DNA of 64,000 nt, taken from assembly GCF_042666505.1 (NCBI RefSeq), contig NZ_JBHTDN010000006.1, positions 186,001-250,000 of the forward strand. The letters are read 5' to 3'. The DNA is from Parapedobacter sp042666505. GTDB taxonomy: Bacteria; Bacteroidota; Bacteroidia; Sphingobacteriales; Sphingobacteriaceae. The stretch's first letter is position 1; each line of letters begins with the position of its first letter. Positions 54,708-63,815 of the stretch are shown one piece after another. The position numbers and the translations under genes are program-made. Below the pieces are notes generated by a model that saw nothing but the letters and a program-made list of their open reading frames with translations, was not told the origin of the DNA and searched no databases.

Positions 54708-56888
54708 TTAATTACCCAGTTCCAGTTGATTTTTAACTAACCGGTAGTAATCTCCCCGTTTGTCGGTCAGTTCATGATGCGTTCCCTGCTCCACTACCCC
54801 TCCCTTATCAAGCACAATGATATTGTCGGCGTGGCTCACCGTACTAAGCCGGTGGGCCACGACAATCACTGTGCGGTTCCTGAAAAATCCTTTCAGGTTA
54901 TCGATGATGACGCGTTCATTGTTGGCATCCAGCGCATTCGTTGCCTCGTCCAAAAAAATGTAGTGCGGGTTTTTATATATCGCTCTAGCGATAAGCAACC
55001 GTTGCCGCTGACCTTGGCTGACGCCTTTCCCGGCTGCACCGATCCTAGTCCGCAGTCCAAAAGGCTGTTCCTCGACGAAGTCTTCCAGGTTGGCCATACG
55101 AATCGCCTCCTCTACCCGGTTGCGATCTGGGAATTCATCGCCAACCGCGATATTATTTTCAATGGTATCGGCAAAGATAAATCCATCCTGCATGACCACC
55201 CCGCAATCCTGACGCCAGGTCGCAAAGGCAATCTGATTGAGCTTAGTGTGTCCAATGCGGATCTCGCCGGCCTCGGGTTCGAAGAATCGGAGTATCAGTT
55301 TCAATATGGTAGTTTTTCCGCTACCGCTTGTCCCCACAATAGCCGTAGTCTTTCCCTCGGGAAAACATAGGCTGATATCTTTTAATACTGGATCATTGCC
55401 TGCGCCCGGGTATCGGAACGTGACCGAATGCAGAACTATACCTTTGTTTTCCGGCAACTCCCTCATCCACTCACGGTCTACGGGCTCTTCATCTTCCTCC
55501 CCATAGATTTCGTTGATCCGTTCGAGGCTGATTTTCGCATCTTGGTAGGACTGGATGAAACCAAGCAATTGTTCAATAGGGCTACTCACCATGCCTACGA
55601 TGTACTGTATGGCCATCATGCCACCCAGCGTAATGTCACCGTCTATGACTGCTTTGGCGCTCATGAAGGTGATGAAGATATTTTTCAGCTGATGGATAGC
55701 CATGGAACCCGCTTCCTGGTACTGCGATAGTGCTAGGCTTTTCACTTTGAATTTGAATAACTTGGCTTGTATTCCCTCCCATACCCAGCGCTTCTGCCGT
55801 TCGCTGTTGTTCAGTTTGATTTCCTGCATGCTGCCGACCAGCTCCACGATGTTGGTCTGGTTTTCCGAAGAGATGGCAAACCGCTTGTGGTCGAGCTCGC
55901 GTCTCCGTTTGAGGAAGAGCAATATCCAGCCCGTATAGAGGATGGTACTCCCCATAAAGATGAAGAAGATACCGGCATGATAAAAAGCCAGCACAAAGCC
56001 GAACACGATGAGGTTTACGAACGAGAACAGCGTGCCCAACGTAGAGCCTGTAAGGAACGATTCGATCCGCTGTTGATCGTTCATGCGTTGCATGATATCG
56101 CCCGTGGTTTTGATTTCGAAGAAACCCATGGGCAACTTCATAAACTTGATCAACAGATCTGTCAGGATAGAGATATTTACGCGGGTACTAATATGGAGTA
56201 ATATCCATGAACGGATAAAATTCACACCGGCCTGCCCTACGAACAGCGTCAGTTGGGCAATGAGTATCAGGTAGATGAAATTGATATTGCGTGTATTGAT
56301 ACCGATATCGACGACCGATTGGGTGAGGAACGGGGCTATCAACTGCAAGATAGTGCCTAGTAGCAAACCCAGTACCAGTTGCATGAATAACCTGCGATAG
56401 GTATAGAAATAACGCAGTACCGTGCCCCATCTCAATTCATTTGCTTTGTCATCCTCTTCCTCATAAAATTGCTGAGTAGGGCTCAACACCAATGATAAGC
56501 CATCATACAGTTCTTTATGTGCAAACCAGTTGTCCGTGAATTCCTTTTTTGTCAATACGCGTTTGGCATTTGCCGGATCGGCAATGTAATACCGGCCGCC
56601 GCGTATTTTATAAAGTACCACAAAGTGATTCTGCCGCCAATGCAGGATACTGGGCAGCGTGATATCTTCCAACTGCTCCAGTGTAAGCCTTACCCCCTGC
56701 GTACGGAAACCAAGCTTTTCCGCAGCTTCACTGATTCCCAAAAGATTAACCCCACTTTTAGTGACCTGGCATAGCTGCCTTAGGCGGTATATCGGTAAAT
56801 TCCGGCCATAGTGCCTACAGATCATTCTGAGGCACGTAGCGCCGCAGTCCATCTGGTCTTGTTGAATATAGTGAGGGAACAGTCTCAA
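54708..56888 (-). CDS. Peptidase-containing ABC exporter (C39, PCAT type)
   Basis: The 726-residue protein combines an N-terminal C39 cysteine peptidase (Cys15 in QMDCGATC, His88 in NHFVVLY, Asp104 in IADPA; all catalytic residues present), a six-helix membrane domain (about 165-445) and an ATPase with Walker A VGTSGSGKTT, signature VSQGQRQR and Walker B YIFLDEAT. Such proteins cut double-glycine leaders from peptides and export the mature part. The double-glycine peptide encoded at 61.5 kb is the obvious substrate. The gene lies 9 bases from glf upstream and from the HlyD gene downstream. Confidence 0.96.
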   Translation of the reverse strand: MRLFPHYIQQDQMDCGATCLRMICRHYGRNLPIYRLRQLCQVTKSGVNLLGISEAAEKLGFRTQGVRLTLEQLEDITLPSILHWRQNHFVVLYKIRGGRYYIADPANAKRVLTKKEFTDNWFAHKELYDGLSLVLSPTQQFYEEEDDKANELRWGTVLRYFYTYRRLFMQLVLGLLLGTILQLIAPFLTQSVVDIGINTRNINFIYLILIAQLTLFVGQAGVNFIRSWILLHISTRVNISILTDLLIKFMKLPMGFFEIKTTGDIMQRMNDQQRIESFLTGSTLGTLFSFVNLIVFGFVLAFYHAGIFFIFMGSTILYTGWILLFLKRRRELDHKRFAISSENQTNIVELVGSMQEIKLNNSERQKRWVWEGIQAKLFKFKVKSLALSQYQEAGSMAIHQLKNIFITFMSAKAVIDGDITLGGMMAIQYIVGMVSSPIEQLLGFIQSYQDAKISLERINEIYGEEDEEPVDREWMRELPENKGIVLHSVTFRYPGAGNDPVLKDISLCFPEGKTTAIVGTSGSGKTTILKLILRFFEPEAGEIRIGHTKLNQIAFATWRQDCGVVMQDGFIFADTIENNIAVGDEFPDRNRVEEAIRMANLEDFVEEQPFGLRTRIGAAGKGVSQGQRQRLLIARAIYKNPHYIFLDEATNALDANNERVIIDNLKGFFRNRTVIVVAHRLSTVSHADNIIVLDKGGVVEQGTHHELTDKRGDYYRLVKNQLELGN

Positions 56889-56897
56889 TGGGTTACT

Positions 56898-58034
56898 TCA
56901 ATTAATTATGCATGACGCAAAGCCTTTTGTTATTTCTTTATTCATTTTCGCTAACGCCGAGGCAACTACCTGATGCATATCATAATATCGGTATTCCGCC
57001 AATCTTCCGCCGAAAATAACGTGTGGAACTGCCTTGGCCATATCCCGATACTGTTGATACAACTTCATGTTTTTAGCGTCATTGATGGGATAGTAGGGTT
57101 CTGTATTTGTTCCATGTTGCTGTGGATATTCCCTGGTAATCACGGTATGGGACTGTTGACCAAATTCGAAATGCTTATGCTCAATAATACGTGTATAGGG
57201 CACTTCAAGTTCGGTGTAATTGATTACAGCGTTTCCCTGATAGTTTTCCATTTCCTTCCGTTCGTGCTCAAACCGCAGGCTACGATAGTCCATCTTCCCA
57301 TGCTGATAATTAAAAAATGCATCAATCGGCCCCGTATAGATGACCTTTTTAGCAAGTTCATTCCAATGGGTGCGATGCTGTAAATAGTCCGTATTGGTCT
57401 TCGTTTCAATACCGTTCAATAGGCCACCGATCAACACGTTGTAGCCCCCAATGGGTATTCCTTGGTATTTATCATTGAAGTAGTTATTGTCGTAGTTGAA
57501 ACGCAGGGGAATTCGCTTAATGACAAAAGCTGGTAAATCCCGTGGGTGCCTGCCCCATTGTTTTGCTGAATATCCCTTGATGAAATAATTGTAAATATCA
57601 AAACCGACCATCGACAACGCTTGCTCTTCTAAATTGCTAGGTCGTTTGATATTGACTTGGCTAACCTGCTCTGCGATTTTCCGTTGTGCTTCCTCAGGTG
57701 TAGTAATTCCCCAAAGCTGGTTAAATGTATTCATGTTAAAAGGCAGATTGTACACCCTGTTTTGATAAACTGCCAAGGGACTATTCGTATACCGGTTGAA
57801 TCGCACGAAACTATTCACATAGTCCCATACCTGTTCGTCATTGGTGTGAAAAATATGGGCGCCATAAACATGTACATTAATTCCGTTGTCGTTTTCACAA
57901 TAGACATTGCCACCGACATGTGCTCTTTTCTCCAGTACCAAGCACCGTTTGCCTCCTTTTTTGAGTTCATGTGCACAAACGCTACCGAACAGTCCGGAGC
58001 CGACGATCAAGTAGTCATATGGCTTCTCGGTCAT
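56898..58034 (-). CDS. glf: UDP-galactopyranose mutase
   Basis: The 378-residue protein begins with the FAD-binding YDYLIVGSGLFGSVCAHELK, then GGNVYCENDNGINVHVYGAHIFHT near residue 42 (key motif YGAHIFHT), YNLPFNM and the C-terminal GGRLAEYRYYDMHQV. These are diagnostic of UDP-galactopyranose mutase, which makes UDP-galactofuranose. Its start overlaps the glycosyltransferase gene upstream by 20 bases and the exporter gene follows after 9 bases. A galactofuranose donor within a peptide-export operon suggests one of the adjacent glycosyltransferases uses it. Confidence 0.95.
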   Translation of the reverse strand: MTEKPYDYLIVGSGLFGSVCAHELKKGGKRCLVLEKRAHVGGNVYCENDNGINVHVYGAHIFHTNDEQVWDYVNSFVRFNRYTNSPLAVYQNRVYNLPFNMNTFNQLWGITTPEEAQRKIAEQVSQVNIKRPSNLEEQALSMVGFDIYNYFIKGYSAKQWGRHPRDLPAFVIKRIPLRFNYDNNYFNDKYQGIPIGGYNVLIGGLLNGIETKTNTDYLQHRTHWNELAKKVIYTGPIDAFFNYQHGKMDYRSLRFEHERKEMENYQGNAVINYTELEVPYTRIIEHKHFEFGQQSHTVITREYPQQHGTNTEPYYPINDAKNMKLYQQYRDMAKAVPHVIFGGRLAEYRYYDMHQVVASALAKMNKEITKGFASCIIN

Positions 58035-59901
58035 AGTTCGACGATTCTTCGTTTACTTGATTTTTATGCGCCCGGATTACTTCCTTGAAAAACTCCACTA
58101 ATCGCTCGGCATAATGATCGAACGAGAACATATGCCGGTTTTTCCAAACATTCGCCCGAATCTCGGCCATTCTCTTTTTGTTTTTCAATTGCGCGGCCAA
58201 ATCCCCTATTGAATCAAAGAAAACTCCCATATCCAAGTTCCCGACCAAATTCTCAGTAGCTACAATGTGTCCCTTGTTACGTTTTTGAATCATCGGAAGC
58301 CCGGCAGCTGCCAGTGTTGACATCCGGGCTGGATAATTCAGATCGTCCCACGTACACCTCATGAGCTCTCCATGATTATCACTATGAAAGAAGTGCAGCC
58401 AGCCGGCATCGTATTGTGAATACTCGTAGACCCAGTCTTTGGGTTTACACTGTTTATGAAGGTGTAAGTGGCCACCTGCTACTTGCTTGCATTGCTCAAT
58501 CCAATTTACCCAAGAAGTCTGCATGTAGTCACCATATAAGTGTAGATGAATATTGTTTCGTGCAAGCTCTGCCATTACGGTTGGCGTAATACCGTACGGA
58601 CGACCGGAAGACACGGTATGTATAGCATTGTTACTAAAAGACAACAATGATGAAACCTTATTACCAAACCATTGACTCGGCGGCAAATCGCCATCTAGCA
58701 CCAGCGTCGGCCGACGACTATCGGGAATAAACTGACTATACCACTGTTTGTTCTCCGGATTGATATAAATCCTTCCGTCGGCATTACAATAGAGTTCCGT
58801 CAACTCCTTCCAAAGGCCGAAACTCCTGCAGAAAAATGGTCCTTCTTTAAAATGCCACACGAAAGGAATACTCGGATTCGCCCGCATCACATAATTTGCT
58901 AAGGGAACGGCCTGATAGTTCAGTAGTGCGTATATAATATCCGGTTTGATTCGCTCAATTTCCACTTGCGAATTGTCCATATCCAGATTGACAATATTAC
59001 CAAAGGCAAAATGACCTACTGCATTGTAGCTATGTGGACTATCGATCCAAAGACCATATAATTGATGCCCGAATTGTTCTAACACATGAAGCCTTTCCGG
59101 ATTATAGCCCAATTCGCCTACAACCAATATTTTTAATTGATCTTGCTTTAACGGTTGCCATCGAAAAGGTTTATACTCTTCTATTTCATCTATGTAGTTT
59201 CCTACTGTTGAATGAAAACGTATGGCTTTATTAACTTGGTAATACCGCTTGTAATGGTATATACCTCCTAAGTGACTTTCCCTAATAATCTTATGCCGCT
59301 GATGGGGGTGGTCAACCCATTCGCAGGAGACCTCCCTGGTCCCCACAAACGTTCCTTCCGTGGCTAGCTTTGACCAAAACATGCGATGCAAATCGTCGGT
59401 AACCAGTTCATCGCGTTCCATCCAACTTTGTCCTGTTTTCTTATGCATGACTTGCACCAATTGCAAGGAATGAATATTACCTATATCAACAGATGATAGT
59501 CTCCTAGACCCGTTTGACGTATCTTGATAATGGCAATTCATGTCTGAATAACAAAGTACGGCAGTATCAGTGGTTCGTAGTGTGCGGCAAAGCAAGCTCA
59601 AGTGATCAGCATAGTAGATATCATCTGAGGGCAAATAACAGATATAAGGGAAAGACGCAAGTTCAAATCCTTGGTTAAGGCACTTCCCGAGCCCTTGGTT
59701 TGTCGCATTTTCGACATATCGAATACGATCGTCTTTTAAGTATCCAGCCAACGTATCGAGGGTGTAATCAGTAGACCCATCATTGATAATGATTAGCTCC
59801 CATTCTTGGTGATTTTGTGCGAAAAGGCTAGCCATAGCCCTGGAGATGAATGCCCCTTGATTGTAAGTAGGCATAATGATTGATATACCATTTTCTTTCA
59901 T
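58015..59901 (-). CDS. Two-domain glycosyltransferase (GT2 N-terminus)
   Basis: The 628-residue protein has a GT2 domain at about residues 1-240 (ISIIMPTYNQGAFISRAM, IINDGSTDYT, and the metal-binding PSDDIYY near residue 93). The remaining 380 residues look like a second, GT4-like glycosyltransferase (LKILVVGELGYNPERLHVL near residue 256; TLAAAGLPMIQKR near residue 530). It has no signal or membrane segment. It overlaps glf by 20 bases, so its donor could be UDP-galactofuranose. The acceptor is unknown: exported peptide or surface glycan. Confidence 0.85.
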   Translation of the reverse strand: MKENGISIIMPTYNQGAFISRAMASLFAQNHQEWELIIINDGSTDYTLDTLAGYLKDDRIRYVENATNQGLGKCLNQGFELASFPYICYLPSDDIYYADHLSLLCRTLRTTDTAVLCYSDMNCHYQDTSNGSRRLSSVDIGNIHSLQLVQVMHKKTGQSWMERDELVTDDLHRMFWSKLATEGTFVGTREVSCEWVDHPHQRHKIIRESHLGGIYHYKRYYQVNKAIRFHSTVGNYIDEIEEYKPFRWQPLKQDQLKILVVGELGYNPERLHVLEQFGHQLYGLWIDSPHSYNAVGHFAFGNIVNLDMDNSQVEIERIKPDIIYALLNYQAVPLANYVMRANPSIPFVWHFKEGPFFCRSFGLWKELTELYCNADGRIYINPENKQWYSQFIPDSRRPTLVLDGDLPPSQWFGNKVSSLLSFSNNAIHTVSSGRPYGITPTVMAELARNNIHLHLYGDYMQTSWVNWIEQCKQVAGGHLHLHKQCKPKDWVYEYSQYDAGWLHFFHSDNHGELMRCTWDDLNYPARMSTLAAAGLPMIQKRNKGHIVATENLVGNLDMGVFFDSIGDLAAQLKNKKRMAEIRANVWKNRHMFSFDHYAERLVEFFKEVIRAHKNQVNEESSNYDREAI

Positions 59902-59911
59902 GTCAACTTTG

Positions 59912-61264
59912 TTAAATCAGGCCTGATGACGATGCAACATCACGAATTTTTTCCAATCGGGAAATCACAAGTTCACTTGATGTCAACTTTTCATTAGACA
60001 GTGAGGGATTGTAGAATTCCTTACGCCTCGAAATAAAGGGGAATAGCAACATTTTGTTGCTCGTCAATTCTCGAAATAGGCTTTCTCTGGTTGACTGTTC
60101 ATTGAAACTTGTCTCCAAAATCTTACCAAAGACAGATCTATATAAGACTAAAAAGGAAGCAGACTTAAAGGCGCCTATCCAGAATTTATCCTTCGTAATC
60201 GGCACAGCCATATCAAAATCATCTACGCCTCCACACAGTAATTCCAGACCCAGATTATTTAAATCAATAATCTGTCTCACAAACCTCTCTCGGACATAAA
60301 ATTCCGTAAACTGATGATCGCTTTCGCAAATAACAATGACATCGTCTTCATTGAATATTGCTTGCCGAACGATATTTTGAAGACTAAGCCAATAAGCGAT
60401 CTCATAATTACTATGTGTATGCGATTCGATAAATTGGATATCAAACTCCTCCTTATCGTCAAATTGACAAGTGATATCGCTATTTTTCTTTTCTCCGATT
60501 ATCGGACTGAGAATATACGTACTAATTGATATACCTTCGGTTTCCCCTATGCCAACATCCCCGTGCCTAACTAAAGTCATTCTTTCCTTATAGGATTGAA
60601 TGACTTGATCGACGGCCTTTACTCGTTCCGCCGAATCTTTAAAAAGCGTTTCAACCCGATTCGTCTCGTTATTCTTGGTTGTTACATCTGAATAGCCAAA
60701 TTCTTTTTGTATCGATATAAATGGGAATATAAAATATATCTTATCACTCAAAGCAGATATTCTATAATCAGCCGCATCGCCAGCGTAAAACGTTGTATTC
60801 AATATCGTGTCATAAAACTTCCTAAAGATGACGGCGAACTGTAACCCAGAAAATTTTTCTACCCAATACAAATGCTCCGTTATGGGTACACAATTTGTAA
60901 ACCAGCTAACGCCTCCTAAGAGGATATCTGCATCTATTTCCTTTGCATTTTCTATTACATTAAGCAATAGGGCTTCTGAATAATCGGATGTAAAGGTATG
61001 GTCATCTTCACAAATAATCACGAGATCTTTTTCGCTATTACAAGCGGAATTAATTATTTGATTAATTGTTTTCCAAAGGCCTATAGCTCCTATGGGATAC
61101 TCGACAGCTTTTACAACCTTAAATTTAAACTCCCTTTTTTTAACTAATTCTCTTGAAATATGCCCCAAACGATCGACCCGTTTCTCTAGGTTGATAACAT
61201 AAAGCTGTATAGCCGTTCGATTTCGCTGATAAGGTTTACCTTTAGTTATTGCCATGCTAACCAA
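59912..61264 (-). CDS. GT25-like protein with two repeated glycosyltransferase domains
   Basis: The 450-residue protein begins with the GT25-type phrase LYVINLEKRVDRLGHIS. The first half contains KDLVIICEDDHTF near residue 100, then LLGGVSWFTNCVPITE and KIYFIFPFISIQKEFGYS. The second half repeats the same order: DDVIVICESDHQF near residue 305, LLCGGVDDFDMAVPIT and KMLLFPFISRRKEFYNPS. The first has EDD, the second ESD, so the second site may be altered in metal binding. GT25 enzymes transfer galactose and related sugars. An alternative start is ATG 61255. The GC content is clearly lower than in the exporter genes. Confidence 0.75.
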   Translation of the reverse strand: MVSMAITKGKPYQRNRTAIQLYVINLEKRVDRLGHISRELVKKREFKFKVVKAVEYPIGAIGLWKTINQIINSACNSEKDLVIICEDDHTFTSDYSEALLLNVIENAKEIDADILLGGVSWFTNCVPITEHLYWVEKFSGLQFAVIFRKFYDTILNTTFYAGDAADYRISALSDKIYFIFPFISIQKEFGYSDVTTKNNETNRVETLFKDSAERVKAVDQVIQSYKERMTLVRHGDVGIGETEGISISTYILSPIIGEKKNSDITCQFDDKEEFDIQFIESHTHSNYEIAYWLSLQNIVRQAIFNEDDVIVICESDHQFTEFYVRERFVRQIIDLNNLGLELLCGGVDDFDMAVPITKDKFWIGAFKSASFLVLYRSVFGKILETSFNEQSTRESLFRELTSNKMLLFPFISRRKEFYNPSLSNEKLTSSELVISRLEKIRDVASSSGLI

Positions 61265-61282
61265 GTTTGCTGAAAAATTAGG

Positions 61283-61303
61283 GCCGATAAACTTGTTATC
61301 GGC
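61283..61303. terminator. Hairpin between peptide and glycosyltransferase genes
   Basis: GCCGATAA at 61283-61290 pairs with 61296-61303 over a 5-base loop. On the minus strand it is followed by CCCTAATTTTT, so it may act as a partial terminator after the peptide gene, letting peptide mRNA outnumber the downstream genes. Confidence 0.5.
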
Positions 61304-61414
61304 TTTTAAATAACAGTCTAAATAGCGAGGACGATTTACGAAGTCTATTTTTTCTCGGTCGATTGGTGCTTTACAACAGCTGAAAGATAGGCTTTTTAAA
61401 TCGACCTCGCATGC

Positions 61415-61442
61415 AAACTATTTATTTTACAGAAAATAGTTT
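61415..61442. terminator. AT-rich hairpin just after the peptide gene
   Basis: AAACTATTT at 61415-61423 pairs with 61434-61442 across a 10-base loop, 13 bases past the peptide stop codon. It may protect the 3' end of the peptide mRNA. Confidence 0.35.
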
Positions 61443-61455
61443 CACACGCAATGAA

Positions 61456-61764
61456 TTAGCATCCCTGCGTATTGTAAACTCTATCAATGGGAGCAATTGA
61501 GAGATTTAACTTGCAACTGCATCCTCCCGACCCGGTAGGGGAACAGGTTGAGTCATACGAAAATGTCCCCATTATTTCCGGCCCTTGTTGCCCAGGAATA
61601 AAGTAAAAGACCTTACATGGGGCTGTAATACATAGAGGTGTTAATCCTGATCCTCCGTCACTACCTCCTGATCCTCCAAATACTGTCTTTAGTTGATCTC
61701 GGGTTAGAATTTCCTGAACGTTTCCTAAATTTAGCTTTAACTTTTTCATTTTTAAAGTTTTCAC
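61456..61764 (-). CDS. Double-glycine leader peptide with six cysteines
   Basis: The 102-residue product has a leader ending LTRDQLKTVFGG at residues 20-31, the Bacteroidota double-glycine type (L...L..QxK.hhGG), followed by a glycine/serine linker and a core with cysteines 45, 50, 74, 82, 84 and 102. The C39 exporter in the same operon should cut after Gly31, giving a peptide of about 71 residues. The six cysteines could form three disulfides, consistent with the VKOR-thioredoxin gene next upstream. In-frame ATG 61749 is an alternative start. The core resembles nothing I recognise; bacteriocin, signal or toxin are all possible. Confidence 0.82.
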   Translation of the reverse strand: MKTLKMKKLKLNLGNVQEILTRDQLKTVFGGSGGSDGGSGLTPLCITAPCKVFYFIPGQQGPEIMGTFSYDSTCSPTGSGGCSCKLNLSIAPIDRVYNTQGC

Positions 61765-61838
61765 AGTTATTTTCTATTGAAAAACACCGTATGTTTGCAA
61801 TTCAATTATTTCAAGCCTGCTGAAGTTGGCAAATCCTT

Positions 61839-61869
61839 GTTGTAGCCCTTTCCTAGAAAGGGTTACAAC
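61839..61869. terminator. 14-bp hairpin between VKOR gene and peptide gene
   Basis: GTTGTAGCCCTTTC at 61839-61852 pairs with 61856-61869, with one G-T pair and a 3-base loop. The T-run follows on the plus strand only. On the minus strand it may slow or process the transcript between the VKOR gene and the peptide gene. Confidence 0.45.
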
Positions 61870-61994
61870 ATTTTTAGTAACTGCCTTAGATAGTTTTTTG
61901 CGTATTTAAGTGTTCTTTGCCAGATTTTTATGTGAAGTAACCCCTATACATTTATAATCTCACTATTTACAGCCTTTCACTTGATACTCGGTAG

Positions 61995-63638
61995 TCATGC
62001 TTTCAACAGATACTTTAAATCCTTTATCGAATACACATCAGGTAATTGGTACCCATCCACAAAAAATGTCGGTGTAACGTTTACTGCTGTCTCGTCACAC
62101 CATTTTTTCATCTTTGCTAATTTCTCACCCTGTTTTTCCAACTCACCATTCAAAGGGTACTTCTTTGCAAAAAAATCATAGTCCTTCTTTTCCGCGTTGT
62201 ACCAATCACCTAATGCCCGTTTCAACATCGACTCATCTGCTTTCTCGGCAATTGCCATTAAATGTTTAACAGGTGGTGCTTTGATGTCTTTCTCATCGTC
62301 TCCAGCAGTGAAAATAATTTGCACCTGAACGTCTGGATTGCCATGTATGATCTCTTCAATGATGGGATGGGCAATCGCGCATGGACCGCAATAAGGATTG
62401 CAGACTTTAATGATTTTGTGTTTTGCACTGGCATCGCCTAATGTAATCCCCAATCCCGAAGGGTCTATCGTAATGGCTTTTTGCTTACTTAATAGACTTT
62501 GAAAAATCGGTAGGTTATTCTTTAATCGCCGAAGTTCACGACCTTGAGCTTCCCCGGCCCTCGCTCTTTTTAGCGCCGACAACGAAAACTGCCCTACGAT
62601 AAAAGGGAATAAAAACGATAATAGTAGCGTAACCCCATCTCGTATCGACAAATCGTCGATAGGAAGAAATGGCCAACCGGCTCTTGTAGCAACGACGGCC
62701 TGTAACACCAATACAGCTTGGATATAAAGACACAGTCGGCACCATTGCCTAGCTATCCATCGTTGATAATAAATAGAAAAACCGGTATAGGCCACGGCTA
62801 GCAAACTAAGCCAACCAACCATTTGTAAAAACTTGGCATTTTCTAACCCTCCTATGACTAAAATCAAAGTCGCTCCCATAAAATATGTAAAGCCGATCAA
62901 ACTCCAACTCACACCAAACAGATTGGATGCCTTCGAATTGAGAATTGCACCGCAGTTAGCTTTTTTTCCTCCGCTGCCGCACACTTTTTTTAATGCCGGA
63001 TTGTGTTGGTCGACCTCATACCATAGCAAAAGCGTCGTAATAGCTATACCAGAAAAAAAAAGCAACAGATAGAAGGAGAACAATATCCCTTGGGTTCGCT
63101 CCAGAAACATTGTACTACCTATAAAAACTAAAACTAATACCGACAAAAAGATGAAACTGCCTATTTTTTTTCGACTTTCATTCTTTTCCAGCTTTCGTTT
63201 AACAGCAAAATCTTGTTCACCTGCGATTTCCCTCGGCTCCGCCACTAACACGAAACCAGTAAAGATTTCGGCAAACTCATTTAACGTAGAAGTCTCCCAA
63301 ATACGCTTTTCGGGATGGAAAAACTCGAGCGAACCGTCAGTCTTTGGATTGACGACAGTGAAGAATTCCCCATGATTATCCGGAAGTTTAATTTGCGTTA
63401 TGAAGGGAATATTTACCTGTTCTAATTGTTCGCTTGTTAACTTAGCCGCGAAAGTTTCAGCACCGAATTCTGAAAACGCATCGCTTAGTGCTAGCATACT
63501 GGGATAATCTGGATGCTCGTCAACGGATCTATATAAAGTATTCCTCGTTACACGAAGGTTAAGCAATCTAGCGTAGTGCCAAGCGACGTCGTTGATATTG
63601 TCTGATGGATACATCAGATTCTTGACTAACGAAAACAT
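61995..63638 (-). CDS. VKOR-thioredoxin fusion with degenerate C39-like domain
   Basis: From ATG 63638 the protein has 547 residues in three parts. Residues 1-130 resemble a C39 peptidase fold (HPDYPSMLALSDAFSEFG; NHGEFFTVVN carries the histidine) but lack the catalytic cysteine. Residues 160-350 are a membrane VKOR domain with Cys220, Cys229 and the CxxC pair 300/303. Residues 380-547 are a DsbA/thioredoxin-like domain with CGPC at 417-420, an extra Cys413 and cis-Pro523. The protein should create disulfides in exported proteins using quinone. A TTG start at 63779 would add 47 residues of unknown type; I prefer 63638 because it matches the usual family start (MFSLVKNLMYPSDN). Confidence 0.88.
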   Translation of the reverse strand: MFSLVKNLMYPSDNINDVAWHYARLLNLRVTRNTLYRSVDEHPDYPSMLALSDAFSEFGAETFAAKLTSEQLEQVNIPFITQIKLPDNHGEFFTVVNPKTDGSLEFFHPEKRIWETSTLNEFAEIFTGFVLVAEPREIAGEQDFAVKRKLEKNESRKKIGSFIFLSVLVLVFIGSTMFLERTQGILFSFYLLLFFSGIAITTLLLWYEVDQHNPALKKVCGSGGKKANCGAILNSKASNLFGVSWSLIGFTYFMGATLILVIGGLENAKFLQMVGWLSLLAVAYTGFSIYYQRWIARQWCRLCLYIQAVLVLQAVVATRAGWPFLPIDDLSIRDGVTLLLSFLFPFIVGQFSLSALKRARAGEAQGRELRRLKNNLPIFQSLLSKQKAITIDPSGLGITLGDASAKHKIIKVCNPYCGPCAIAHPIIEEIIHGNPDVQVQIIFTAGDDEKDIKAPPVKHLMAIAEKADESMLKRALGDWYNAEKKDYDFFAKKYPLNGELEKQGEKLAKMKKWCDETAVNVTPTFFVDGYQLPDVYSIKDLKYLLKA

Positions 63639-63815
63639 GTTTTTTAGTTCTAATTGATTAACGAAGTTATAGGCTCCTTTCGAATATTTTACTACGCCTC
63701 TACAATTATTCAATACCAAGCTCAGCGATATCTTCGTAATTGCCGTTTGTAGGTTCGACAACTTGATCAAAATTTTCAATACGTCATGCTCATAATGAAG
63801 ACTATAAGAATATTG
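63639..63815. other. Gap between second peptide and VKOR gene
   Basis: These 177 AT-rich bases show no promoter match or clear hairpin. One frame is open and joins the VKOR gene from a TTG at 63779, but its residues match no known domain. Confidence 0.4.
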
